DNA of 64,000 nucleotides from Flavobacteriales bacterium (GTDB taxonomy: Bacteria; Bacteroidota; Bacteroidia; UBA10329), in the NCBI GenBank assembly GCA_020635535.1, contig JACJZP010000009.1, positions 1 to 64,000 on the forward strand, read 5' to 3'. Both the position numbers and the translations under genes were made by a program. Position 1 is the first letter of the stretch. Every line of letters starts with the position of its first letter. Below the pieces are notes generated by a model. That model ran no database searches and was not told the origin of the DNA. It saw only the letters and a program-made list of their open reading frames with translations. This document shows positions 52,690 to 61,784 of the stretch, in pieces.

Positions 52690-53621
52690 GCGTGAATCGG
52701 GTTTTTCCTCCAGGCTTCAATGGCCTTTTTGGCTGCGCTTCTTCCTTCTTCAAGCATCTCCTCGGCCCTGTAGAATTCTAGTGTCGTGCCTACATGTCTT
52801 GGAATGTTAACCACAATGTCCGGTCGGTGTATCTCAATGCTCTGTTCACACATTCTGTCCTGCATAAAATCATAGGTCTTATTGAGCATTCCAAGGTAGT
52901 TCAATGTGGTATCCTGATTTGAATCGGTCTCTTCGATCTTGTTCATGTTCAACCAACCCTTAACGGTATTTACCATTCTTGTGGTGTAAGCAGAGGTTTC
53001 CTCTTCGGTCTGCTCTTTTTGGTCGCCATCTTTAACCTCCACTTCCGCATATCGTTGATGTCCTTCATGATTTGCGTTGATGTTAACGGCTACCAGAAGG
53101 TCTGTAGTTTTCGGAACCAGTGGCTCCAACGGCAACGGATTCAGTACACCGCCATCAATGAGTATCCTATCTCCCAATTTGGAAGGCATCATCAAAGTTG
53201 GGATTGAAGAAGAAGCTCGGATTACCGAATAGAGATCCCCATTACGCATCCAGACCTCTTGCTTTGTTTTAACATCTGTTGCAACGGCCGTATAGGGAAT
53301 TTCGAAATCCTCAATTCGAATCTCGCCCAACATTCCTTTCAAGTGTTCGAGCACCTTTCTACCTTTAATAACCCCCTGTGTCGACATGGTAAAATCCATT
53401 AATCGCAGGGTTTCTCTCCTATTGAGAGTAAGAACCCAATCAGTGAAAGTTGGCAACTTGTTTGCGCAGTAGATTCCTCCCACACATGCACCCATAGAGG
53501 AGCCCGCAATGTTTCCTATTCTGAATCCTTCTTCTTCAAAAACCTGAATGACACCTATGTGTGCAAGGCCTCTTGCTCCACCACTTCCAAGTGCCAATGA
53601 TACTGTTCTACTCTTTTCCAT
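52686..53621 (-). CDS. Patatin-like phospholipase
   Basis: 311 residues from the ATG at 53621 (MEKSRTVSLALGSGGARG); the open frame reaches 53648. The patatin fold marks are all present: the oxyanion loop GSGGARGLAHIGV, the nucleophile GSSMGACVGG (GxSxG) and the Ser-Asp dyad partner DGGVLNPLP. There is no signal peptide, so I infer a cytoplasmic or membrane-associated lipase/phospholipase A. Its C-terminus contains an unusual charged insert (VEVKDGDQKEQTEEETSAYTTRM). It overlaps the small membrane protein gene upstream by 14 bases and the rhomboid gene downstream by four. Confidence 0.9.
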   Translation of the reverse strand: MEKSRTVSLALGSGGARGLAHIGVIQVFEEEGFRIGNIAGSSMGACVGGIYCANKLPTFTDWVLTLNRRETLRLMDFTMSTQGVIKGRKVLEHLKGMLGEIRIEDFEIPYTAVATDVKTKQEVWMRNGDLYSVIRASSSIPTLMMPSKLGDRILIDGGVLNPLPLEPLVPKTTDLLVAVNINANHEGHQRYAEVEVKDGDQKEQTEEETSAYTTRMVNTVKGWLNMNKIEETDSNQDTTLNYLGMLNKTYDFMQDRMCEQSIEIHRPDIVVNIPRHVGTTLEFYRAEEMLEEGRSAAKKAIEAWRKNPIHA

Positions 53622-53967
53622 CTTGAAAAATCTGTCTAATCCAACCACCGAGCATCGAACTCAATCCACCGATCAATCCACCCAACAGACCTGTTACAAT
53701 GACCATAACAAACCCGTAAGGCGGAAGTTTGAACATCTCCAAAATTCTGACGGTCAGAATTGAACCACTTTTCATATCGATGTAGGCAGCCAGAGCAATC
53801 CATGGGATGGCAATTCCGTAAAAACCCGAATAAAAGGCTGTTGAATCGGCTTTCCCAACAAGAGCCTCTACAAGCAGGGCAACAATAGCTATTGTCCACC
53901 AAGGCAGAAACAACTGACCCAGTGTAGCCAGAACCGCTATGACCAATATGCGCAAGATCAGATTCAT
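53608..53967 (-). CDS. Small hydrophobic membrane protein
   Basis: 119 residues from the ATG at 53967 (MNLILRILVIAVLATLG). About four membrane segments (ILRILVIAVLATLGQLFL, WTIAIVALLVEALVG, FYGIAIPWIALAAYI, FVMVIVTGLLGGLIGG). No conserved family recognised. Its position between penicillin acylase and patatin genes in an overlapping operon suggests a membrane partner for one of these, but that is only context. Confidence 0.7.
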   Translation of the reverse strand: MNLILRILVIAVLATLGQLFLPWWTIAIVALLVEALVGKADSTAFYSGFYGIAIPWIALAAYIDMKSGSILTVRILEMFKLPPYGFVMVIVTGLLGGLIGGLSSMLGGWIRQIFQDGKE

Positions 53968-56438
53968 TTTGCCAATACCCTGATGTCTATTTTCTGCCAA
54001 CCATCTTGGGTTTCTGAAGAATTTTTGATGAAATGAAGGCGGTGATATTCACCATTAACCCAATTGTTTAGAGAGTATATGAATTTGTCACTGCCCGCAT
54101 TGCCCGACTGCCCTCCAGGAAGTACTCCATAAGCAATTGGACCATCTTTATCAAGCTCTACTATCATTCGCCATGAGGGGCCGTGAGTAGCTGTTGTTGC
54201 ATTGGGTGCGTGCTCGCTACCTCCTACAAACAGCTTATCAGAACTCAATGCGTCAATACGCAATAAATGCTGCACCCGTGTACCCTGATAGCGCCCCCAG
54301 TGTGGAGCACTGAACTTGTACTTGATAATTTCACCAAACTTCATTGCGGTCCAGTAGAAAGAATCGTAAACTATGTCTTTGGCTATTTCGATTCTATCAT
54401 TAGTTGAATGATGATCGAACATGATGTTCTCAGGATGATTTTTCAAAAGGTCAATTGCAATCTTATTCATTGGATAAACGTAGCGCTCATCCCGCATGTC
54501 GATTTTTGCCTTTCCATTAAGTGCCAATTGTTCCCAAGAGTACTGATAGTAAAGATCTTGATCCCAATGTTGCTGATTGAACTCATCCCAAAGCAGGTTA
54601 TTGAACTCATCCCACCATATCTCAAAAACGGTTGGGGCTATCAATCCTTTGTCATTCCTGTAATTCCATTCCAGCAACTCATTCAATGCCAGTGTTTCAT
54701 ATTCCTTGTATTGAAAACTACTGGTATCCAAAAGTTCTAACAATAATGGAAGTGCCTCCTCAGCAAGAAGGTTGTAATTTGACAACTGAAGGTCACGCAT
54801 ATCTTCAATGGTAATTGAACTATCATTTCTGAGAAATCTATTTATTGTTCGGTTTCTGAATTCTTCGTAAACACCAGAAACGTAATAAGGGTAAGTGCTA
54901 TCCACAGCTGCCTGATTGGCAGAACTCACAAAACCACGTGCTGGATTGAGCATGTGCGGGTTCTGTGCTTTTGGGATAAACTGTTCTTGCAGATTCTCAG
55001 CATCCGATCCATTGAGAATGAACTTGCCATAACCCTTTGGCTTTATTCTGAATTTTCCTTGCTGCCAGATTGCGATGTTGTTGTCAACATCTGCATACAC
55101 GAAGTTCTGCCCTGGGCAATTGTATTGTTCCAATGCATTAGAATAATCATCGAAATTGGAAGCGCGATTCAGTTCATAGAAGGTCTTAAGTTCGTTTGAT
55201 GGATCATGAGCAAGCCAACGAAGTGCCAAACGATCATTGCCCTCTTCAGAAACATGAGCTATTGGCCCATAGACCGTGTAAAGAACCGTATCAATGATGG
55301 TTTGACCGCCTCTCACCTTTATGGATTCAACTCGAGGTTCAACGGTATATGTTGAATCTCCAATTTGATAAAAATCTCCTTTCAGGTCAATTGAGTAGTA
55401 GTCCTTGACATCTCTACCTGCATTGGTTACTCCCCACGCTACACGCTCATTGAAACCAATGGTAACGCCTGGTGAACCAGGAAGCGATACGCCATAACAG
55501 TTTATTCCAGGTGCATTTAGCTGAATCTCATACCAGATAGAGGGAAGAGAAAGTCTTAAATGAGGATCATTGCAAAGTATGGCATTGCCACTTTCTGTTC
55601 TCGTGCCACTGACCGCCCAATTGTTGCTTCCAACAAAATGTGGTTGAACATACGATGTACTGTAAGTTGCCGATCCTTCAAATGCCTGAACTTCATTCTC
55701 AGCCAACGAAGCGGTGTCCAATAAGAATCCGGGAACTATGGGGTCAACGAGGTACGTCTGATCCGGATAAAGCTTCCAAAAAAGTTCTGGCCCAAGCAAT
55801 TTCATTGCCTCCGTGTTGGCCCTGTCATTCTCCGTTCCTGTTAGCATCTTGGCCATATACTTCAGCAACAAACATGATTTGTATATGGTCCAAGGTTCTG
55901 GCTTATAATCAAGCAACTTGTACTCGAGTGGCAAGGATGATTCGTCTAAACTGGAAATGAACTGATTAACCCCATCACAGTAAGCTTTGAGAATCAACAT
56001 ACTTATTGAATCCTGTGCAATAAGTTCCAGAGCTTGGTCAGCTGCATAGGTCATGCCTATTCTGCGTTGCTCAAGATCAAAGCTTATGGCTTTGTCTCCA
56101 ATGACCTCAGAAAGTCTTCCAGCAGCTGCATGGGTCTGAAACTCCATCTGCCACAACCTGTCTTTGGCGGTCATGTAACCCTGCAGATAATACAGATCGT
56201 GCTCGTTTGTTGCGAAAACATGCGGAACACCACGTTCATCCAAGATAACCTCGGCATCAGAATCAGTTCCATTTATCTGAATAGTTTCAAGGGTGTTTGA
56301 AAACGTTGCATTCTGCCAAAAACCATGAAAAGGGTCTACGAACTTCATGACCGGAGGCATCATTCCCAACCGAGAGTTTCCGAGCAGTACAATTGACAAA
56401 AGCACCACAGATCCCACTATTATTTTCAAAACTTTCAT
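53964..56438 (-). CDS. Penicillin acylase family protein (Ntn hydrolase)
   Basis: 824 residues from the ATG at 56438, which gives an N-terminal signal/anchor (MKVLKIIVGSVVLLSIVLLGNS); a frame open to 56525 adds an unconvincing leader. The family hydrolyses amide bonds of acylated substrates (penicillins, acyl-homoserine lactones) after autocatalytic cleavage that exposes a Ser nucleophile, here in VGSNNWAVSG. N-terminal family blocks include DERGVPHVFATNEHDLYYLQGYMTAKDRLWQMEF; later blocks PGSPGVTIGFNERVAWGVTN and GGQSGNAGSDKFI fit too. The natural substrate is unknown. It is the first gene of the operon. Confidence 0.9.
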   Translation of the reverse strand: MKVLKIIVGSVVLLSIVLLGNSRLGMMPPVMKFVDPFHGFWQNATFSNTLETIQINGTDSDAEVILDERGVPHVFATNEHDLYYLQGYMTAKDRLWQMEFQTHAAAGRLSEVIGDKAISFDLEQRRIGMTYAADQALELIAQDSISMLILKAYCDGVNQFISSLDESSLPLEYKLLDYKPEPWTIYKSCLLLKYMAKMLTGTENDRANTEAMKLLGPELFWKLYPDQTYLVDPIVPGFLLDTASLAENEVQAFEGSATYSTSYVQPHFVGSNNWAVSGTRTESGNAILCNDPHLRLSLPSIWYEIQLNAPGINCYGVSLPGSPGVTIGFNERVAWGVTNAGRDVKDYYSIDLKGDFYQIGDSTYTVEPRVESIKVRGGQTIIDTVLYTVYGPIAHVSEEGNDRLALRWLAHDPSNELKTFYELNRASNFDDYSNALEQYNCPGQNFVYADVDNNIAIWQQGKFRIKPKGYGKFILNGSDAENLQEQFIPKAQNPHMLNPARGFVSSANQAAVDSTYPYYVSGVYEEFRNRTINRFLRNDSSITIEDMRDLQLSNYNLLAEEALPLLLELLDTSSFQYKEYETLALNELLEWNYRNDKGLIAPTVFEIWWDEFNNLLWDEFNQQHWDQDLYYQYSWEQLALNGKAKIDMRDERYVYPMNKIAIDLLKNHPENIMFDHHSTNDRIEIAKDIVYDSFYWTAMKFGEIIKYKFSAPHWGRYQGTRVQHLLRIDALSSDKLFVGGSEHAPNATTATHGPSWRMIVELDKDGPIAYGVLPGGQSGNAGSDKFIYSLNNWVNGEYHRLHFIKNSSETQDGWQKIDIRVLAK

Positions 56439-56591
56439 TGGAGATTCGAAATTACCATTCTGTAGGAACAAATTGTTGGAGCCAGACCCGATCGGAATGG
56501 ATTTTGAAAGAATTGCCACCGCCAATTACTCTGTGTAACAATTGCGCCTTCTGATCGTATGTCAAACAATTATTTGGACGAACCACCGAAC

Positions 56592-57623
56592 ATGACGCCA
56601 AACAGACCCATTACTTTCTATCATCTCTTTGCTCTGCTGCTACTTTTAAGTGGAATTTTTGAAGCTTATTCTCAACCTGTTCCTCCAGACAATAGCAACA
56701 TCCCTTTCTTGGTCACGTTTGGAAAACAGGCCAGTAAAAAATATGGCGATGATGACTTCTCACAGGTATTCTTCCTTTCAATTCCATCAAGCGAATCAGA
56801 CCCATTTTACATACGGGTTTTTGACCCTGATGTCGGTGGTCAGCATGACGAGATTTATGGCGGAGCGGATACGAAAACAAAATTCAGTGTTTATGGTGGA
56901 ACCGGGGCTTGGACCGAACCTGATGCTCAACAGACAGACCCTATTGGCAAGTATAAATCAGGAACTCTACTAGATTCCAGAAGTTTTGCAGCAACAGAAA
57001 AGTACGATAATGATTGGTATGCATTTGGACCTCTGGACCCTAAAGAGGGAGAGTTTGTAAAAGAATTTGGCGGACATGTTTTCAAGATAGTAGCTGAAGG
57101 AACCGAAGGAAATGACGGTAACCTATACAAATACTTCTTCAGCCGCAGCCCCAATGTCAATATAGCCATTGAAGGAGCCAACGCGTTCGGTTATGAATGG
57201 ACCTTTCGAATGCCTTCTGAGAAGAATGCTGTCAGTCATCTGTATCCATATATCAACGAAGATGTCATCTCCATTCAGCAATTGAATTTTGATTGGGACG
57301 ATGATGGAATAATCAAGATCGTTTCCTACGAGAAAAAGGGAGAATGGGTGGCAATGAGCAACGAGGCAGATTGGAAAAGCAGCACCCATCAGATACTTCC
57401 AACCGAGCGCAATTCATCACTTGATATTCAGTTTGTAAAAACCAAAGAGAAGGCCAAAGACAACAATAACGTCTGTTTCAGTTTCAAGAATCAGTATGGA
57501 GAGTTCATGAGATTTTACACCATTCCAATAGGTGGCGTTCAGCGGTTCAAATACAACGTAAATCTAATTGAACGATTACGGGAAGGGGAAAGATTCAAGA
57601 ACGACCCGATCTTTGCCGATTGA
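56592..57623 (+). CDS. Secreted protein of unknown function, upstream of the SpoIIE sensor
   Basis: 343 residues from the ATG at 56592 (MTPNRPITFYHLFALLLLLSGIFEAYSQ, signal peptide); the frame is open from an ATG at 56559. The mature protein is beta-rich (YIRVFDPDVGGQHDEIYGGADTKTKFSVYGGTGAW), with a repeat-like pattern near FDWDDDG and no family I recognise. Its stop overlaps the TTG start of the propeller-SpoIIE gene, so the two are translationally coupled. It may be a periplasmic or surface component that the sensor monitors. Confidence 0.68.
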   Translation: MTPNRPITFYHLFALLLLLSGIFEAYSQPVPPDNSNIPFLVTFGKQASKKYGDDDFSQVFFLSIPSSESDPFYIRVFDPDVGGQHDEIYGGADTKTKFSVYGGTGAWTEPDAQQTDPIGKYKSGTLLDSRSFAATEKYDNDWYAFGPLDPKEGEFVKEFGGHVFKIVAEGTEGNDGNLYKYFFSRSPNVNIAIEGANAFGYEWTFRMPSEKNAVSHLYPYINEDVISIQQLNFDWDDDGIIKIVSYEKKGEWVAMSNEADWKSSTHQILPTERNSSLDIQFVKTKEKAKDNNNVCFSFKNQYGEFMRFYTIPIGGVQRFKYNVNLIERLREGERFKNDPIFAD

Positions 57624-60600
57624 AAACCATCAGCACATATACAAGGAGTTTTTGGAAGTTTTCAATTGCCATTCTCATTCTTATGGCCTACGGTATAGCC
57701 CATGGCCAAGGAAACTTTTCAGTTAGACGTTTTGATGAAAGCCATGGACTTGCAAGCAATTTTGCCGAAGCAATTACGCAGGGCTCAACCGGCCATTTAG
57801 TTATAGCCAACAAGGGTGGTATTGACATATTTGACGGTAAGGAATTCAGGAATATCAAGGTTGAGAACGACACCAATTCCATAGGTTACATTACCTCCAT
57901 CTACCGCTCCGAAGACGAAATCTGGTTCGGAAAGTTCGATGGTAACATAGGTGTAATACGAAACGGAATTGAGATCATACGAACTGGCATAAGCGGTCAG
58001 GTAAAGCACGTTTACAAGGATTCTCAATCTGGTATCTGGGCTTTTTCTCGTTCAGGAATGGTGCTTTGGGTGCAGGGATCTGACACCAACCGGTACGACA
58101 TGGCGGAACGGGATATGCTCATAAACGCAGTAATTCCTTACAAACACAAAGAATTCATTATTGGAAGTAACGATGGGCTTTGGCTGATCCGATTTGAAAG
58201 CGGCAATGACTTTCAGGTTTTACGCAAAGTTGAAGGACTTCCAGACACCAAGATAACGGCTCTCAAGTACGAAACCGGCAAGGACGTGCTTTGGGTCGGA
58301 ACTGAAGATGCCGGAATTTACACGGTTGCTTCACCATTTACCAAAGAACAACACATTGAAGAATTCAAACTTCTAACCGGTGAGTCTATTGACGAGGTGC
58401 AGACCATATACAGCGATCATCTTAACCGCATCTGGCTGGGCACTTTTGGAAAAGGTCTTATTAGAATTGAATATTATGGCGATGACAAGAACGAATACAC
58501 TACGCAGACGTTTCATGGTGAGGTAGATGAGAACAACCTTATAAGAGACATATACGAAGACAATGAGAACAACATTTGGATAGCCACATTCGGTGGTGGT
58601 CTACTTCAGATCATTGAGAACGTATTTCACAGGCCATTTGACTCAGAATGGCTTAAAAAACAATCCATTACCCAACTTTTCCGCGATTCTCGTTCAAACA
58701 TATGGCTTGGTATTGACAAGGGCATTTTCAAAACATCTGAACACGCCAGCAGATCCAAGTACCAATACTACCATGTTGGCGGTAACCTGGTATCTACCAT
58801 TGCAGAAGACAATGACGGTAAAATATGGATAGGAACGGCAGAGTCTGGTGTTTACCTCTTGGCCAACGGGGCACAGGAATTCTCACGGATATCCGGTCCG
58901 AATGAAGCCCTTGCCAGTTCCATAAACAACATCTTATGCACCCATAGTAATGTCTATATCTCTACCAAGGCAGGATTACTTATTTACAGTTTGAATGGTA
59001 AACTCAAAAGACGTCTTACCACCATTGACGGTCTTCCTCACAATAACGTAAACTGTTGCTTTGAAGACTCTGATGGTAGAGTTTGGATTGCTTGCCAAGG
59101 AAACCGCATTTGTTACCTATGGAACGAAGAGATACGATTCATTCAGTCAACTTCTGCTCAGAATGTAATAGACGTGAACCACATATTGGAAGATGATTCT
59201 TCAAGACTCTGGTTCGCTACCCTGGGACAAGGTATTTCAGTTCTTGATGAGAACGTAGTATACAATCTTAACGAAGAAAACGGGCTACCATCCAATTACT
59301 GTTATCAGATGGTGCTGGATGAAGATCAGAACGTTTGGGTGAGCCACCAGAAGTCCATTACTCAAATATCTCCTGAACTGAAGATGAACAGGATCATTTC
59401 CAGAGAGGAGTTAACCGAAACTGAGAACAGCATGATCTCATTCCTCTTTAAAGATGAAGAAGGAAGCATCTGGATATCATCTACTCACAACGTTGTGAAA
59501 TTCAATCCGGCCATAGACAGATCGAGTAAGGCCAAGCCCCAACTTTCTATAAGCTCCATGTGGGTATTTGACCAAGAGCAGCCTCTGATTCAAGACCTGA
59601 AACTCCCTTACAAAAAATACGATATCTCGTTCAAACTGGCTGGCATATCGCTCAGGAACCCTGACGCCCTAACTTACAAGTACCAGCTCAAAGGACTTTC
59701 CGATTCTTGGAAAACGCTTGAAGGCACCGATAAGATAGAGACGAGTTTAAGCTATGGAACCTATACGCTCAGTGTCTATGCCTCAAAGAATGGAGGACCG
59801 TGGACGGACGAACCGGTAACCTACACGTTCACCATCTTAAGACCATTCTGGCTTTCATGGTGGTTCTGGACCATTTTCTCCTTGGCTGTTACAATCGGGG
59901 TGATCGTTTTCGTCAGATACAGAACCTACAAACTCATTAAAGACAATGAAGAACTGGAAGCACTCGTACAGGAAAGAACAATTGAAATACAGGAACAGAA
60001 AGCTGAGATTGAAAACAGTAGAGATGAAATTGCCAAGTACGCAAAGGACATAACCGACAGTATCAAATACGCCAAACGAATTCAGAAGGCAATTTTCCCA
60101 GCTTGGAAAGAAGTAGTAGACATCCTTCCGGAGGCAGTTGTCTTCTTCCAATCAAAAGATCTGGTAAGTGGAGACTTTTATATTGCAGAGCAGGTTGGAG
60201 ACAAGCGGATATTTGCGGCTATTGACTGCACTGGCCATGGCGTACCAGGTGGTTTCATGTCCATAATGGGTAATAACCTACTTCAGCAGGCCATACGTCA
60301 GGCAGGTCTAACGCGTCCTTCAGAAATACTGGAATACGTTAACCAAGGTCTTACAGAGACACTCCACCAAACCTATGAGGAGTCAAGCGTTAAGGACGGC
60401 ATGGATATTGCACTTTGCACCTGGGACAGCAAAACCAATGTCTTAGAATTTGCCGGAGCTTATAACCCTATGTATTTGTTCCAAAATGGAGAACTGATAG
60501 AATTCAAGGGAGACCGATTTCCTGTTGGAGCCTTCATTGACGAAGAAATAAGACAATTCACCAATCACCAGATCAAGGTTAACAGCGGAGATATGGTGTA

Positions 60601-60805
60601 TGTTTTCTCAGATGGATTCTCTGACCAGTTTGGAGGACCCAACGGAAAAAAATTCATGCTAAGGAGATTTAAAGACATGCTCAAGACCATTCATAAAAAG
60701 CCTGTTGATGAGCAGTACGACCTACTTGCCAAATACCTGAAGAATTGGAAAGGAAATCTGGAGCAGGTTGACGATATATGTGTAGTTGGAGTAAGAATTC
60801 CTTAG
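57620..60805 (+). CDS. Two-component-type beta-propeller sensor with C-terminal SpoIIE (PP2C) phosphatase
   Basis: 1061 residues. The start is TTG at 57620, overlapping the previous stop, and gives a signal peptide (~1-30). Residues ~30-650 form the regulator-propeller (two 7-bladed units, with repeats like IWIATFGGGLLQI and LWVGTEDAGIYT), then a Y_Y_Y-type domain (~655-735, YKYQLKGLSDSWKTLEG), one transmembrane helix (~741-766), a coiled coil (~770-810, EIQEQKAEIENSRDEIAK) and a SpoIIE phosphatase domain (~826-1061, SGDFYIAEQVGD, CTGHGVPGGFMS, FSDGFSDQFGG). Propeller receptors usually carry a histidine kinase; here the output dephosphorylates a partner, as in partner-switching. Confidence 0.92.
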   Translation: MKTISTYTRSFWKFSIAILILMAYGIAHGQGNFSVRRFDESHGLASNFAEAITQGSTGHLVIANKGGIDIFDGKEFRNIKVENDTNSIGYITSIYRSEDEIWFGKFDGNIGVIRNGIEIIRTGISGQVKHVYKDSQSGIWAFSRSGMVLWVQGSDTNRYDMAERDMLINAVIPYKHKEFIIGSNDGLWLIRFESGNDFQVLRKVEGLPDTKITALKYETGKDVLWVGTEDAGIYTVASPFTKEQHIEEFKLLTGESIDEVQTIYSDHLNRIWLGTFGKGLIRIEYYGDDKNEYTTQTFHGEVDENNLIRDIYEDNENNIWIATFGGGLLQIIENVFHRPFDSEWLKKQSITQLFRDSRSNIWLGIDKGIFKTSEHASRSKYQYYHVGGNLVSTIAEDNDGKIWIGTAESGVYLLANGAQEFSRISGPNEALASSINNILCTHSNVYISTKAGLLIYSLNGKLKRRLTTIDGLPHNNVNCCFEDSDGRVWIACQGNRICYLWNEEIRFIQSTSAQNVIDVNHILEDDSSRLWFATLGQGISVLDENVVYNLNEENGLPSNYCYQMVLDEDQNVWVSHQKSITQISPELKMNRIISREELTETENSMISFLFKDEEGSIWISSTHNVVKFNPAIDRSSKAKPQLSISSMWVFDQEQPLIQDLKLPYKKYDISFKLAGISLRNPDALTYKYQLKGLSDSWKTLEGTDKIETSLSYGTYTLSVYASKNGGPWTDEPVTYTFTILRPFWLSWWFWTIFSLAVTIGVIVFVRYRTYKLIKDNEELEALVQERTIEIQEQKAEIENSRDEIAKYAKDITDSIKYAKRIQKAIFPAWKEVVDILPEAVVFFQSKDLVSGDFYIAEQVGDKRIFAAIDCTGHGVPGGFMSIMGNNLLQQAIRQAGLTRPSEILEYVNQGLTETLHQTYEESSVKDGMDIALCTWDSKTNVLEFAGAYNPMYLFQNGELIEFKGDRFPVGAFIDEEIRQFTNHQIKVNSGDMVYVFSDGFSDQFGGPNGKKFMLRRFKDMLKTIHKKPVDEQYDLLAKYLKNWKGNLEQVDDICVVGVRIP

Positions 60806-60840
60806 AACAAAAAAAAAAGAACCACGTAGAAACCCACGTT

Positions 60841-61779
60841 ATGCAGAAACATTTCTCTTTAATTGCCAAGATTCTTCTGTCAGCGCTACTCATACATTGT
60901 ATTCATGATCAAGCCATTGCACAGGAATCTGCCAAGTATTTTAAGAGTGCCATAGGTAAAGCTCAATCAGGAGACATGCCTGGCGCTATTTCCGATTTCG
61001 ATAAGTGCATAGAGCTCGACCCGAACTATTCAGATGCCTTTTACTGGCGGGGAGTGGCAAAAGCTGCTATAGGCGAAGCCCTTGATGCCCTTGTGGATTT
61101 TGAAAGATGTACAGCGCTGGATCCGAATAATGCCCAAGCTTACCTGACAGCAGGAAATCTTTACAACCAGCAGGGCAACCCGAAAGGTGCCCTTGCCAAC
61201 CTGAATCCTGCGGTTGAACTTATGCCTGAAAACATGGAAGCCCGTTTACAACGTGGCAAAGCCCTTACCAACTTGGGCCAACACGAAAAGGCAATTCAGG
61301 ATTATAATGCGGTAATAGCTTCAGACAGAGCCAATTTTGATGCCTATATCAACCGTGGAATCTCGCACCGACAACTGGAAAAATTTGAGGAAGCAATTAC
61401 TGACTTCACAGAGGCCATTCGTTATAATAAGATGAGCCCAGACGGTTACGTTAATCGCGGAATTGTTTACCGAATGAAGGAAGAATTTGAAAATGCCATT
61501 GCAGATTACACGCAGGCCATAGTTGTTGACCCTCAATGCGCTGATGCCTTCTATAACCGTGGCATTGCATACTCAAAGCGCGATCAGTCTCAAGACGCCA
61601 TACGAGACTTTTCCAAGGCCATTGCAATTGACCCTAACGATGCTTCATCTTACATGAACCGTGGCATTGAGAAGGTAATTATTGGTAAAAAAGATGACGG
61701 CTGCACAGATATCGTTAAAGCAGCCAACCTGGGCCTTAAAGATGCCATTGCAGCTAGAAACGAATACTGCGGTTTTTAA
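60841..61779 (+). CDS. Secreted TPR-repeat protein
   Basis: 312 residues from the ATG at 60841 (MQKHFSLIAKILLSALLIHCIHDQAIAQ, signal peptide). The mature part consists of about eight 34-residue TPRs with the classical pattern (A-x-x-D-F-x-K/R-x-I..D-P-x-x-x-x-A-Y/F-x-x-R-G, e.g. DPQCADAFYNRGIAYSKRDQSQDAIRDF). It is 35 bp after the propeller-SpoIIE gene in the same direction and may interact with that receptor or act in the same pathway. The stop is five bases from the convergent deiminase gene. Confidence 0.85.
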   Translation: MQKHFSLIAKILLSALLIHCIHDQAIAQESAKYFKSAIGKAQSGDMPGAISDFDKCIELDPNYSDAFYWRGVAKAAIGEALDALVDFERCTALDPNNAQAYLTAGNLYNQQGNPKGALANLNPAVELMPENMEARLQRGKALTNLGQHEKAIQDYNAVIASDRANFDAYINRGISHRQLEKFEEAITDFTEAIRYNKMSPDGYVNRGIVYRMKEEFENAIADYTQAIVVDPQCADAFYNRGIAYSKRDQSQDAIRDFSKAIAIDPNDASSYMNRGIEKVIIGKKDDGCTDIVKAANLGLKDAIAARNEYCGF

Positions 61780-61784
61780 TCTAT

